A stretch of DNA of 64,000 nucleotides from Eubacterium sp. (GTDB taxonomy: Bacteria; Bacillota; Clostridia; Lachnospirales; Lachnospiraceae): positions 220,606-284,605 of the forward strand of contig JAFRNE010000007.1 of assembly GCA_017430325.1 (NCBI GenBank), read 5' to 3'. The stretch's first letter is position 1. Each line of letters begins with the position of its first letter. Shown here piece after piece: positions 19,657 to 30,266 of the stretch. A program made the translations under genes and the position numbers. The notes beneath the pieces were generated by a model. The model worked only from the letters and a program-made list of their open reading frames with translations, made no database searches and was not told where the DNA came from.

Positions 19657-20523
19657 TTATTCCACTTCCACCGCCAGCTTCACAGCACCCATGATACCCT
19701 GATCATCATTCAGGCTTGCCGGACAGATATATGAGTCAATATCAGTAAGTTCTTTTGTTACTATATAGCCATTGATCTTTTCAAGCACCTTTTTCCTTAT
19801 CAGCGGAAACAGTTGTTTCTGGTGCATTACTCCGCCACCAAGGATGATTCTCTGAGGACTGAGTATTAATATCAGATTGGTGAGAGCCTGTGCGATGTAT
19901 TCGCTTTCCAGCTCCCAGACCTCTTCTTTATCAGTAAGTTCTGCAGCCGGAGCGCCCCAGCGTTCATTAATTGCCGGTCCTGAAGCGAGCCCTTCAAAAC
20001 AGTTATCGTGAAACGGACACTTGCCTTTATATTCATCACCAAATGCAGGTTTAAGCAGCATATGTCCAAGTTCCGGATGCTGCATACCATGAACAAGCTT
20101 TCCTCCTGACAGAACTCCTCCGCCGATTCCGGTGCCAATAGTGATATAAATAACATCACTCAGTCCTTTGGCACTCCCCCAGGTCACTTCCCCCAGAAGC
20201 GAACCGTTAACATCGGTATCAAAGCCCACCGGAATACCAAGAGCAGCTTTAAAAGTTCTCACGATATCATAGCCGCCCCATGAAGGCTTAGGTGTATTTA
20301 ATATATGGCCATATTCCTTTGACGACTTATCCAGACATATGGGTCCGAAGCAAGCTATACCAAGGGACTCAATATCTTTATCCTTAAAATACTCTATTAT
20401 CTTCGGAATAGTTTCCTCAGGTGTAAGCGTAGGTATTGATACCTGCTCGAGTATTTCTCCTTTTTCATTTCCTATGGCGCATACCATTTTTGTACCACCT
20501 GCTTCAAGTGCTCCGTATTTCAT
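19657..20523 (-). CDS. ROK-family fructokinase/hexokinase
   Basis: The 288-residue ROK-family sugar kinase has an N-terminal phosphate loop YGALEAGGTKMVCAIG and TIGTGIGGGVLSGGKLVHG with the catalytic region. A His/Cys zinc site (HPELGH and GKCPFHDNCFEG) and the C-terminal SPQRIILGGGVMHQ follow. The zinc-containing short version with LEAGGTK matches the ScrK/GmuE fructokinase group, so phosphorylation of fructose or mannose at C6 is the likely reaction. No sucrose or mannoside genes lie beside it. A single gene with its own terminator; upstream is the htpG terminator. Confidence 0.88.
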   Translation of the reverse strand: MKYGALEAGGTKMVCAIGNEKGEILEQVSIPTLTPEETIPKIIEYFKDKDIESLGIACFGPICLDKSSKEYGHILNTPKPSWGGYDIVRTFKAALGIPVGFDTDVNGSLLGEVTWGSAKGLSDVIYITIGTGIGGGVLSGGKLVHGMQHPELGHMLLKPAFGDEYKGKCPFHDNCFEGLASGPAINERWGAPAAELTDKEEVWELESEYIAQALTNLILILSPQRIILGGGVMHQKQLFPLIRKKVLEKINGYIVTKELTDIDSYICPASLNDDQGIMGAVKLAVEVE

Positions 20524-20543
20524 GATAACCTCTAAAATAAACT

Positions 20544-20592
20544 AAAAAAACAATAACCCTATGTTTTGATTTTATCAAAACACAGGATTATT
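20544..20592 (-). terminator. Terminator of htpG
   Basis: A 19-bp arm pair (20552-20570 and 20574-20592) with only a few mismatches encloses a 3-base loop. On the minus strand it is followed by seven T. It lies about 65 bases after the htpG stop. Confidence 0.9.
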
Positions 20593-20658
20593 GTAAAATA
20601 ATATTTAGTACCCACGGTACTAACAACCATCTTATTATCTTATAGAATAGCTGATTTA

Positions 20659-22710
20659 TTAGCTAAGGATCATAGTAAGGATCTTGTTACTTCTTGCAAC
20701 GAACTTTGTCAGTTCATCAGCATCAAGCGGTCTGTTAGCGATAGCTGCAAGATCGTAAAGCTGAGCACAAACTGTCTCAGTGTTTTCTCCTTCAGGATTG
20801 TCAAGTACATACTTAACAAGCTTGTTATTAGCATTAAGGACAAGTGTTTCTCCTGACTTAGCATCGCCAAATGGATTTGCCATGCCGTTACCGAGGCTGT
20901 AAGCTTTCATCATTTCAGCCATACGTCTCTGCTCCTCAGACTGTGTGATCATTGCGGAAATATTTTCATCCTTGATGTTCTCAACCTTGATATTAATCTT
21001 CTCAACGCCAAGAGCCTTCTTGAAGCTCTCTGTCAGCTTGTCTGTGTATTCCTTAACAGTCTCCTCTGAAAGAGCCTCACCAACTATTCCTTCATTGATG
21101 TCAGCGTCAATTCTCATGAACTTAACGCCTTCGTTCTTCATCTCCATATTTGTGATATATGGATTATCAATATTATGAGTTAAGAAAATAGCATCTGTAC
21201 CGGCATTCTTGAACATCTCGATGTACTGAGCCTGCTCACGCTCGTCAGTGATGTAGAACACCTTATTCTCATGCTTCTCCTTAGCAGCCTCAAGATATTC
21301 AGGAAGGGTGATGTATTTGCCCTCGATGTTCTTGAAGATCATATAGTCCTTCATCTTCTCCTGGAATTTGTCGTCCTTCAGAGCACCAAACTTGATGAAT
21401 GGAGAAATGTCTTCCCAAAGTGACTCGTATTTTTCCTTATCCTTCTTGTACATCTCGATAAGCTTGTCAGCTACCTTCTTGGTGATGTAATCAGAAATCT
21501 TTCTGACAAAGCCGTCATTCTGCAGAGCACTTCTTGAAACGTTCAGAGGAAGGTCAGGGCAATCGATAACGCCCTTAAGTGTAAGAAGGAATTCAGGAAT
21601 AACCTCCTTGATGTTATCAGCAACAAATACCTGATTGTTGTAAAGCTTTACCTTGCCGTCCAACTGATCAACTGTAGGATTGATCCTTGGGAAATAAAGG
21701 ATACCTTTAAGATTGAAAGGATAATCCATATTAAGGTGGATCCAGAACAGAGGCTCCTTGAAGTCAAGAAATACCTTCTGATAGAACTCCTTATAATCCT
21801 CATCCTTGCAGTCTGCAGGCATTCTTACCCAGAGTGGGTTTGTATCATTAAGAGGAACTGCCGGCTTTTCTGCCTCTTCCTTTTCTTCGTCAGCATCAAC
21901 ATCCTTGAAGTCTGCATCGATCACACCATCATCAGAAGCTTCATCCTTATCTGAAGAACCGCCGAGGAAATCATCCTCTTCCTTCTTCTTTGCTTCTTTC
22001 TTAGCAGCCTTCTCGTCCTTCTTTGCAGCCTTTTCAGCAGCCTTCTTAGCCTTCTCTTCAGCCTTCTTCTCTTCCTCGTCTGTATCTACGAAATATATCT
22101 CTACAGGCATGAATGAGCAGTATTTATTTATTATCTCACGTACTCGGTATGCATTTGCAAACTCAAGACAGTCATCAGAAAGATAAAGTGTGATCCTTGT
22201 ACCTCTCTCGCTCTTGTCGCCTTCGCCCATGCTGAAATCTGTTCCACCATCGCACTCCCAATATACAGGAGCTGCATCCTTCTGGAATGAAAGTGTTTCG
22301 ATAGTAACCTTATCACTGACCATGAATGCAGAGTAGAAACCAAGACCGAAGTGACCGATTATCTGATCATTCTGATCCTTGTCCTTGTATTTTTCAAGGA
22401 AATCAGCTGCGCCGGAAAATGCGATCTGGTTGATGTATTTCTCAACCTCTTCAGTTGTCATGCCGATACCATTATCTTCAAAGGTAAGTGTCTTCTTCTT
22501 TGGACTTGCATATACAGTCACTTTATACTTCTCGCCCTCAGGAATATCAGCTTCACCCATAGAAGAAAGTCTCTTAAGCTTTGTGATAGCATCAACGCCA
22601 TTTGAGATAAGCTCTCTGATAAAGATGTCATGGTCTGAATATAACCACTTCTTGATTATTGGAAAAATATTCTCGCTATTGATTGTTAAACTGCCCTGCT
22701 TTGTAGCCAT
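20659..22710 (-). CDS. htpG: HSP90 chaperone HtpG with a long charged linker
   Basis: HtpG is the bacterial Hsp90, an ATP-driven cytosolic chaperone. The 683-residue protein starts MATKQGSLTI at ATG 22710, after a GAGG site. The N-terminal ATPase has IRELISNGVDAITK, EDNGIGMT and GHFGLGFYSAFMV. The middle domain includes FYQKVFLDFKEPLFWIHLNMDYPF and LPLNVSRSALQ, and the C-terminal dimer domain ends without MEEVD. Between N and middle lies a 75-residue linker (about 211-285) made mostly of Lys, Glu, Ala and Asp, like the eukaryotic charged linker. A perfect CIRCE lies in the leader. It is expressed alone, with a terminator downstream. Confidence 0.95.
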   Translation of the reverse strand: MATKQGSLTINSENIFPIIKKWLYSDHDIFIRELISNGVDAITKLKRLSSMGEADIPEGEKYKVTVYASPKKKTLTFEDNGIGMTTEEVEKYINQIAFSGAADFLEKYKDKDQNDQIIGHFGLGFYSAFMVSDKVTIETLSFQKDAAPVYWECDGGTDFSMGEGDKSERGTRITLYLSDDCLEFANAYRVREIINKYCSFMPVEIYFVDTDEEEKKAEEKAKKAAEKAAKKDEKAAKKEAKKKEEDDFLGGSSDKDEASDDGVIDADFKDVDADEEKEEAEKPAVPLNDTNPLWVRMPADCKDEDYKEFYQKVFLDFKEPLFWIHLNMDYPFNLKGILYFPRINPTVDQLDGKVKLYNNQVFVADNIKEVIPEFLLTLKGVIDCPDLPLNVSRSALQNDGFVRKISDYITKKVADKLIEMYKKDKEKYESLWEDISPFIKFGALKDDKFQEKMKDYMIFKNIEGKYITLPEYLEAAKEKHENKVFYITDEREQAQYIEMFKNAGTDAIFLTHNIDNPYITNMEMKNEGVKFMRIDADINEGIVGEALSEETVKEYTDKLTESFKKALGVEKINIKVENIKDENISAMITQSEEQRRMAEMMKAYSLGNGMANPFGDAKSGETLVLNANNKLVKYVLDNPEGENTETVCAQLYDLAAIANRPLDADELTKFVARSNKILTMILS

Positions 22711-22833
22711 TTCATACAACCTCTTTTCTGTAGATTTATTATGTATCCGCGATAAACCATGCATGTTTGTTTACTAAATAGAACTATTCACAGACATATT
22801 TACCGCATATATTTATATTACATAAAAATAGTG

Positions 22834-22860
22834 TTAGCACTCTACTGTCTCGAGTGCTAA
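22834..22860 (-). promoter_or_regulatory. CIRCE operator of htpG
   Basis: A second perfect HrcA operator: TTAGCACTC, nine bases, GAGTGCTAA. It lies just downstream of a sigma-A promoter and about 124 bases upstream of the htpG start, on the groES plan. The preceding PurF-like gene has already ended. Confidence 0.95.
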
Positions 22861-22865
22861 CACTT

Positions 22866-22894
22866 GTTATACATCATATTTATAAAATTGTCAA
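22866..22894 (-). promoter_or_regulatory. sigma-A promoter of htpG
   Basis: On the minus strand there is a consensus TTGACA, a 17-base spacer and TATAAC, five bases from the CIRCE. Optimal spacing and a perfect -35. Confidence 0.85.
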
Positions 22895-22916
22895 CCTGAT
22901 ATTAGACCGCTTCTAT

Positions 22917-24338
22917 TTATTCACGTCCATCCCAGCAGTATGTACAGAGCTTGCTCTTATCGATACCTACAGCTTCGATCATATCGTCAAGTCTGTTAAA
23001 TGCAAGTGATGTGAAGTTAAGCTTTTCTCTGATCTTATCAAGCATAAGATGATATCTGTCTGAATCAGGATTTGCGTAATCCTCGAGAATAGTTCTCTCA
23101 ACATTATCGCCTTCCTCCTCACAGATAACTCTTCTTGCGATAAGCTCCATCTCTGAGTTTGATCTTGAGAAGTTGATATATTTACATCCAAAGAGAAGTG
23201 GTGGGCAGGCAGGTCTGATATGTACCTCTTTAGCTCCGCTCTCATACAGGAATTCTGTTGTCTCACCAAGCTGTGTACCTCTAACGATAGAGTCATCGAT
23301 AAGAAGAAGGCTCTTATCGTTGATAAGCTCATGGATAGGAATCAGCTTCATCTTGGCAATAAGATTTCTCTTTTCCTGAACTGTAGGCATAAAGCTTCTT
23401 GGCCAGGTTGGAGTATATTTTACGAAAGGTCTTGAGAAAGGTATGCCTGATTCGTTTGCGTAGCCGACTGCATGTGCTGTACCTGAATCAGGGATAGCTG
23501 CAACTATATCAACTCCTGCATCTCTTCCGCTTTCCATATCACGCTTAGCAAGATACTTACCACAGTTGTAACGCATTTCCTCAACATTTACGCCTTCGTA
23601 GGTTGATGAAGGATAACCGTAATATACCCAGAGAAATGTACAAATACGCATATCCTCGCCCGGCTTGGCAAGTACTCTGACACCTTCAGGTGTCATTACA
23701 TCGATCTCTCCAGGACCAAGTTCTTTATAATCTTTATATCCAAGGTTAAGATAAGCAAATGACTCAAAGGTTGCACAATAACCCTCTTCCTTCTTACCGA
23801 GTATGATAGGTGTTCTGCCCATCTTATCTCTTGCAAGATATACTCCCTTAGGAGTAAGGAGCATGATCGACATAGAACCGTCAATAAGATCCTGAGCATA
23901 CTGAATACCCTCTACTATATTATCCTTCTGGTTTATTATCGCTGCAACAAGCTCTGTAGAGTTGATCTCTCCGCCGCTCATCTCAAGGAAATGAGTCTTG
24001 CCGTTTGAAAAGATCTTCTCAACGATCTCGTCGGTGTTATTAATCTTACCAACTGTTGTAATAGAATATGTTCCGTGATGTGAACGCACGATGAGTGGCT
24101 GTGGTTCATAATCAGAAATACATCCGATCCCCATATTTCCGCTCATTGCATTGATCTCTTTGTCGAACTTTGTACGGAATGGAGAATTCTCTATATTGTG
24201 GATAGCTCTGTTAAAGCCGTCCTTTCCGTATACGACCATACCTGCGCGTCTGGTTCCCAGATGCGAATGATAATCTGTTCCGAAGAAAAGATCAAATACA
24301 CAATCTTCTTTTGAAGCTGCAGCAAAAAATCCGCCCAT
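22917..24338 (-). CDS. PurF-like phosphoribosyltransferase lacking the N-terminal nucleophilic Cys
   Basis: The 473-residue protein is built like amidophosphoribosyltransferase: an N-terminal Ntn glutaminase domain (FGTDYHSHLGTRRAG, SHHGTYSITTVGKINN) and a C-terminal PRTase domain with the PRPP loop LLIDDSIVRGTQLGE at about 345-359. True PurF has Cys at the mature N-terminus. Here the start is MGGFFAAASK, with Gly at position 2 and the first Cys at 13. The start follows GAGGAG by eight bases, so it is not mis-set. The protein therefore probably cannot use glutamine itself. It may use ammonia, have another substrate or be regulatory. No other purine genes are near. Confidence 0.82.
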   Translation of the reverse strand: MGGFFAAASKEDCVFDLFFGTDYHSHLGTRRAGMVVYGKDGFNRAIHNIENSPFRTKFDKEINAMSGNMGIGCISDYEPQPLIVRSHHGTYSITTVGKINNTDEIVEKIFSNGKTHFLEMSGGEINSTELVAAIINQKDNIVEGIQYAQDLIDGSMSIMLLTPKGVYLARDKMGRTPIILGKKEEGYCATFESFAYLNLGYKDYKELGPGEIDVMTPEGVRVLAKPGEDMRICTFLWVYYGYPSSTYEGVNVEEMRYNCGKYLAKRDMESGRDAGVDIVAAIPDSGTAHAVGYANESGIPFSRPFVKYTPTWPRSFMPTVQEKRNLIAKMKLIPIHELINDKSLLLIDDSIVRGTQLGETTEFLYESGAKEVHIRPACPPLLFGCKYINFSRSNSEMELIARRVICEEEGDNVERTILEDYANPDSDRYHLMLDKIREKLNFTSLAFNRLDDMIEAVGIDKSKLCTYCWDGRE

Positions 24339-24410
24339 TGTTTATCTCCTCTTGTCTAAAAAATATTTCTAAGTTTCGTGTAACCCGGCTAATCATTTTT
24401 AAACGTATGA

Positions 24411-24656
24411 TCAATAATCCTTATCGGCCTCTTCATCATTACCGTTTGTATCATAAAGTATCTCTCCGATATCAAGATCCTTATTATCAAGTCCCTGAAG
24501 TATCTTTGCATCTCTGACCATAGGCGAGATATCCTCTTCAAGCTTCCTGATCACCTCAAGATCAAGACCGGTCATCATCTGAACCTCTTCAGCAGGAATC
24601 TTACCCTTAAGCATACGCTCAGCAAGATCGTATTTCTGCTTTGTTGTATTATTCAT
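24411..24656 (-). CDS. Small unknown helical protein
   Basis: The 81-residue product uses ATG at 24656, after a GGGTG site. It starts NNTTKQKYDLAERMLKGKIPAEEVQMMTGLDLEVIRKLEEDI, which reads as two helices with a turn and could be a small HTH. The C-terminal half is acidic and ends DEEADKDY. The gene lies between the PurF-like gene and argH on the same strand, 37 bases after argH. I do not recognise the family. Confidence 0.55.
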   Translation of the reverse strand: MNNTTKQKYDLAERMLKGKIPAEEVQMMTGLDLEVIRKLEEDISPMVRDAKILQGLDNKDLDIGEILYDTNGNDEEADKDY

Positions 24657-24693
24657 ATATGTCACCCTTTCATTAAGCAAAATCTATGAATCG

Positions 24694-26073
<1,380 letters not shown>

Positions 26074-26148
26074 TTGTTTGTCCTCTCTGATAAAGCTCCG
26101 GCCGCGCCGGAAACCAATATTTACTGCTTTAGCAACAAAAGCAAAAAT

Positions 26149-26177
26149 ATTTTACAACAAGTATTTTTATCCTTCAA
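26149..26177 (-). promoter_or_regulatory. Likely sigma-A promoter of argH
   Basis: On the minus strand there is TTGAAG, a 17-base spacer and TAAAAT. The divergent space 26074-26375 also holds a short GC-rich inverted repeat (26092-26108) in the argH leader; no ARG box was recognised. Confidence 0.5.
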
Positions 26178-26375
26178 GTATAAATTCTTAAAACATCCGG
26201 CCGGGTTTATGTGAAAAATACACATAATCCGCTTTCGATTATTATTTTATACTGTATTTTTTAGGGCATCACTGATACAATATGTCTTGTGGTCACATAT
26301 AAGATTCATTATCGACCTCTAATATATCAAAACGATCATCTAATATATAGATTGATCTATAATTACGGAGTTTAT

Positions 26376-27473
26376 ATGAAAAAGAATAATAAAGGCAGCG
26401 TCGGCGAGGTTATTTTACGTTTTTTTCTCTATCTATTGATTGCCGCCGCGTCGATCTATCTGATAATAGTCGGTGTCGGGCTTGTTAAGACCAAGCTATC
26501 TGACAGGAAGCTGGAAACTGCACATTCGGTTGAAGAAATAGCTGACATTATCACCGCTGAGCTTGATAAAGGCGGTGTGGACAGCGTTTCAATGTTTGTG
26601 GACAGAGTTCCGGAATCCGACCTAAAAAAAATAAATGAATATATTCCAACCATGTGTGGTTCCGTGGATACTTACAGATCCAGCGGCAACACAGAAACAA
26701 GAAAGGCTAAGGTCACTTTCTCCATAAAGAAAAACACCACCACACACGTATACGACTATATAAAACACGGTACTGCTATCCCGGAGGATGATAAGGAAGC
26801 CCTTGTTTTATACAACAAGATCGTCGAGATAGCCGAAAGCTGTACAAAAGGCGGCATGACTGATTATATGAAGGAGCTCAGACTCCACGATTATCTTCTT
26901 TCAAACTGTGTATATGGTCTTGGCAGTCCCGAAGACGAAAATGAATTCAGAGCTTATGGAGCTATCGTTGACGGTGTTGCTGTATGCAGCGGCTATGCTG
27001 AAGCTATGGCACTGCTTCTCACCTATGTGGGTATAGACTGCAAGGTCGTAGTCGGTACCTCAAAGAATGAAAATCATGCCTGGAACCTTGTAAAGATAAA
27101 TGCTAACTGGTATCATCTGGATCCAACCTGGGATGATCCTGTCGAGTTAAATATCATAACTCATGCGTATTTCAACATAAGCGATGAAGAAATAGCCTAC
27201 GACCACAGCTGGAACAAAGACCGTACCGAGAAGGCTTCTTCAACCGATCAGAGCTACTTCAAGATCAGTTCGAAGATCTGTGATTCAATAGATGACTTCG
27301 AAATAAGCGTTCAGACTCAGATGTTTGGAACAGATAAATACGTTGAAACTGCAGTTTCCGGCGGCGATCCGGCCTCTTACGTCTCCCGCTACGTAAACGA
27401 TTATCATTATTCTTCTATGAAATATACATTAATCGACCGAAAGAATTATACAGTAATTATCTTATACAAATAA
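26376..27473 (+). CDS. Membrane-anchored transglutaminase-like protein
   Basis: The 365-residue protein starts at ATG 26376, preceded by CGGAG; a longer upstream reading lacks support. A hydrophobic N-terminal helix (about 9-38) anchors it, with the rest outside. The C-terminal half holds a transglutaminase-like core: Cys in AVCSGYAEAMALLLTYVGI, His in NENHAWNLVKI and Asp in WYHLDPTWDD, in that order. Such extracytoplasmic proteins are common in Clostridia and are thought to act on proteins or peptidoglycan, but the reaction here is unknown. It is transcribed away from argH and ends at a bidirectional terminator shared with the FHA gene. Confidence 0.85.
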   Translation: MKKNNKGSVGEVILRFFLYLLIAAASIYLIIVGVGLVKTKLSDRKLETAHSVEEIADIITAELDKGGVDSVSMFVDRVPESDLKKINEYIPTMCGSVDTYRSSGNTETRKAKVTFSIKKNTTTHVYDYIKHGTAIPEDDKEALVLYNKIVEIAESCTKGGMTDYMKELRLHDYLLSNCVYGLGSPEDENEFRAYGAIVDGVAVCSGYAEAMALLLTYVGIDCKVVVGTSKNENHAWNLVKINANWYHLDPTWDDPVELNIITHAYFNISDEEIAYDHSWNKDRTEKASSTDQSYFKISSKICDSIDDFEISVQTQMFGTDKYVETAVSGGDPASYVSRYVNDYHYSSMKYTLIDRKNYTVIILYK

Positions 27474-27552
27474 CCGCTAAAGCATAAATAGTAATTATAT
27501 TGTCTAAGGATGAATAATATAATTATACTGTTTTGTTAATAATCTAAACGTG

Positions 27553-27607
27553 AAAAAAAGCACCCATCGAAGTCGTATTATACTACAACTGAGAGAGGTG
27601 CTTTTTT
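27553..27607. terminator. Bidirectional terminator between the transglutaminase and FHA genes
   Basis: A stem AAAAAAGCACC/GGTGCTTTTTT closes a branched loop, giving T-runs on both strands. It lies between two convergent gene ends. Confidence 0.8.
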
Positions 27608-27617
27608 CTTATTTGAT

Positions 27618-28556
27618 TTATCTAACCCAGTATTTAAACTCTTCATCCGCAAGACGGATATAATCATCATTTGAAAGCATGATCTCTATTCCCGGCTGAA
27701 GCAGTTTACCGTTTACAAAGGTATGATTTGTTGAATTATTATCTGTGACATAGCACTCACCATTACTGATTGTAAAGGTTGCATGTCTTCTACTGATCCT
27801 CTTATTGTCTACAACCTGATAATCTGCATCAGGTGACTTACCAACAAGGAACTCTTTCTTAAGAAGAGGTATAAGCTCATTTGTCTTAACTCTTACGAGG
27901 TAAGGGATAGGATTTTCATAATCCTGTGACTTAACAAGAACTGTTGTATCTGCATTCTCGTTCTCCATCTTCTCGTCTTCAAGGATTGTCTCTGCCTCAA
28001 GTGAAAGAATGAAATGATAGAACTCAGCAAGATTGAACATCAGCTTGCTGTCAAGATAATGAAGAATCTGTTCAACTGTCTCAACACATTCCATATTTGC
28101 ATAACGAACCTTACTTACGAAGGTCTGTATGAATTTGGTTACATTTGTGTCCGGAAACTTCTTATTAACCGGCATGTAAATAAGCTGGATATCAAGTGTC
28201 GAAAGCTCGATATACATATAATGCACATTAAGAAGTATCTTGTTGAGAGGCATCTTGTTCTCTTCAAAATACATGAGCTGGTTCAATATATTTGAAAGTA
28301 TTGACAAGAACTCACCCTTATATAATTGCTTCCTGAGGAACTGCTCCAAAGGAAGTGTTGCCGGAATCTTGTACTGAAGTACTCTGACCCCATCGACAAC
28401 CTTAAGATTGCAGACAGTTCTGTTGCCTACAAACTCATAATTATACATACTAAGTTCAAATTGCTCTACCGGAATATCTTCCTGCAGCTTAAAGTTGAGA
28501 GTAAACTCATCATAGCTTATCTGCTGATCTGTTGCGTTTTCATCTGTCATCCCCAT
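27618..28556 (-). CDS. FHA-domain protein with a DUF6382-like N-terminal domain
   Basis: The 312-residue protein has no membrane segment. The first 200 or so residues match the look of DUF6382: LQYKIPATLPLEQFLRKQLYKGEFLSILSNIL and LDIQLIYMPV. The C-terminal 90 are an FHA domain with the phosphothreonine-binding Arg in VGKSPDADYQV and the pattern KRISRRHATF then NSTNHTFVNG. FHA domains read phosphothreonine, so a Ser/Thr kinase should be its partner; one is encoded about 10 kb away. Family members often accompany type VII secretion or kinase genes, but none adjoin here. Confidence 0.85.
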   Translation of the reverse strand: MGMTDENATDQQISYDEFTLNFKLQEDIPVEQFELSMYNYEFVGNRTVCNLKVVDGVRVLQYKIPATLPLEQFLRKQLYKGEFLSILSNILNQLMYFEENKMPLNKILLNVHYMYIELSTLDIQLIYMPVNKKFPDTNVTKFIQTFVSKVRYANMECVETVEQILHYLDSKLMFNLAEFYHFILSLEAETILEDEKMENENADTTVLVKSQDYENPIPYLVRVKTNELIPLLKKEFLVGKSPDADYQVVDNKRISRRHATFTISNGECYVTDNNSTNHTFVNGKLLQPGIEIMLSNDDYIRLADEEFKYWVR

Positions 28557-28726
28557 AGTGTTAACCCCCTCCCATAAAGGACCCCAAATCCTTTAAATGG
28601 AAAATATAAAAATTAATGACCATATAAGCATCAAAAACACATCACACGGCCTCCATTTATTTTAGCATTTTTAGTGTTTTTTATCAACACAAAAAATGTC
28701 ATTATAAATCCTATATTTATTGATCA

Positions 28727-30205
28727 TCAGTCTCTGTTCTGGTCGCTTCCGTCACCTAATGAAAGGAGCTCTGTCTTAACATCATAAAGCCTCTTTGAGA
28801 GATCAAGATAATGAATATGAGGGTTAGCGAAACGCTGTTCCTCCTGCCATACTGTATTCTGAAGCTGGAATTTAACAAACTCTCTGATCTCATCAAGAGG
28901 TGGATTCTTGTAAACGAGCTTACCGTTATCAAATATCTTAACCTGAAGAGGTGTCGCTGTTACATTCTTGAAGCTCATCTTCTTCCATGGCTTCTGCTCG
29001 TCAACGAAAGGTGTTACGCCATCGCCGTCAACAACCTCATCCTCGAGTGTAAGAAGGTCTGCAAGACCGTAGCCTGTCTCCTTGCTGAAGATTCTCCAGA
29101 GCTTCTTCTTGCCAGGATTTGTGATCTTCTCGATATTTTCAGAGATCTTGATCTTAGGTATAAATACTTTCTCGCCGTTCTCACCCTTCTTTGTTGTATC
29201 TTCAACGGCAACAAGCTTGTAAACGCCTCCAAATACAGGGTCAGACTTTGATGTGATCATTCTCTCGCCAACGCCGTAAGAATCGATCCTAGCGCCCTGC
29301 TTATGAAGCGAATCGATAAGGTACTCATCAACGCTGTTTGAAACAACGATCTTACAATCTCTGAGGCCTTCCTCATCAAGTCTCTTTCTGATCTTCTTTG
29401 AGAAGTAAGCAAGGTCTCCACTGTCTATACGAACGCCCTTAAGTCTCTTTCCTGCCGGCTCAAGAACTTCATGAGCAACACGGATAGCATTTGGAAGTCC
29501 GCTGTTAAGAATGTCATATGTATCAATAAGAAGTGTACATGCATCAGGAAATACCTCTGCGTATGCCTTGAAAGACTCATACTCAGATGGGAAGAACTGT
29601 ATCCAGCTGTGAGCCATTGTTCCGATCGCAGGAACACCGTAATTGATATCAGCAAGTGCTGTTGCTGTCGCATTTACGCCACCGATATAGCATGCTCTCG
29701 CACCGTAGATAGCCGCATCAGGACCCTGTGCACGTCTTGCACCGAACTCCATGATTACGCTTGTACCTGCAGCTCTGCATATCCTGTTTGCTTTTGTAGC
29801 GATCAGTGACTGGAAGTTAATACAGATAAGGAGCATGGTCTCCATAAGCTGTGCTTCGATCACAGGTGCAGTTACTGTTACAAGTGGTGTATTTGGATAA
29901 ACGATAGTTCCTTCTGGAACTGCCTCAATTGTACCTGTGAATTTGAAGTCACGGAGATACTCAAGGAAGCCTGGATCAAATATCTTCTTGCTCTCAAGAT
30001 ATTTGATATCGTCATCAGAAAAATGCATATTCTGAACATACTCTATAAGCTGCTCAAGACCTGCAGCTACAACATAACCGCCGTTATCCGGATTCTTTCT
30101 GTAAAACATATCAAATGCTGCCCAGGTATCCTTGAATCCCTTAACGAAATAACCATTTGCCATTGTCAGCTCATAGAAGTCCATGAGCATAGTAAGATTT
30201 CTCAT
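28727..30205 (-). CDS. pncB: Nicotinate phosphoribosyltransferase
   Basis: This enzyme makes nicotinate mononucleotide from nicotinate and PRPP for NAD salvage. The 492-residue protein begins with LTMLMDFYELTMANGYF and AAFDMFYRKNPDNGGYVVAAG. It has EFGARRAQGPDAA with the phosphoenzyme His region (GTMAHSWIQFFPSEYES) and the PRPP-binding VRIDSGDLAYFSKKIR. The C-terminal extension, rich in KNPPLDEI, is typical of long Firmicute PncB. A very strong AGGAGG precedes the ATG. The gene lies 61 bases upstream of typA on the same strand. Confidence 0.95.
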   Translation of the reverse strand: MRNLTMLMDFYELTMANGYFVKGFKDTWAAFDMFYRKNPDNGGYVVAAGLEQLIEYVQNMHFSDDDIKYLESKKIFDPGFLEYLRDFKFTGTIEAVPEGTIVYPNTPLVTVTAPVIEAQLMETMLLICINFQSLIATKANRICRAAGTSVIMEFGARRAQGPDAAIYGARACYIGGVNATATALADINYGVPAIGTMAHSWIQFFPSEYESFKAYAEVFPDACTLLIDTYDILNSGLPNAIRVAHEVLEPAGKRLKGVRIDSGDLAYFSKKIRKRLDEEGLRDCKIVVSNSVDEYLIDSLHKQGARIDSYGVGERMITSKSDPVFGGVYKLVAVEDTTKKGENGEKVFIPKIKISENIEKITNPGKKKLWRIFSKETGYGLADLLTLEDEVVDGDGVTPFVDEQKPWKKMSFKNVTATPLQVKIFDNGKLVYKNPPLDEIREFVKFQLQNTVWQEEQRFANPHIHYLDLSKRLYDVKTELLSLGDGSDQNRD

Positions 30206-30266
30206 AACTTACCTCCTTAAATATCTGCAGTCCCTTCTGCATAAACGTATTTTCAGTTTCTATTTA

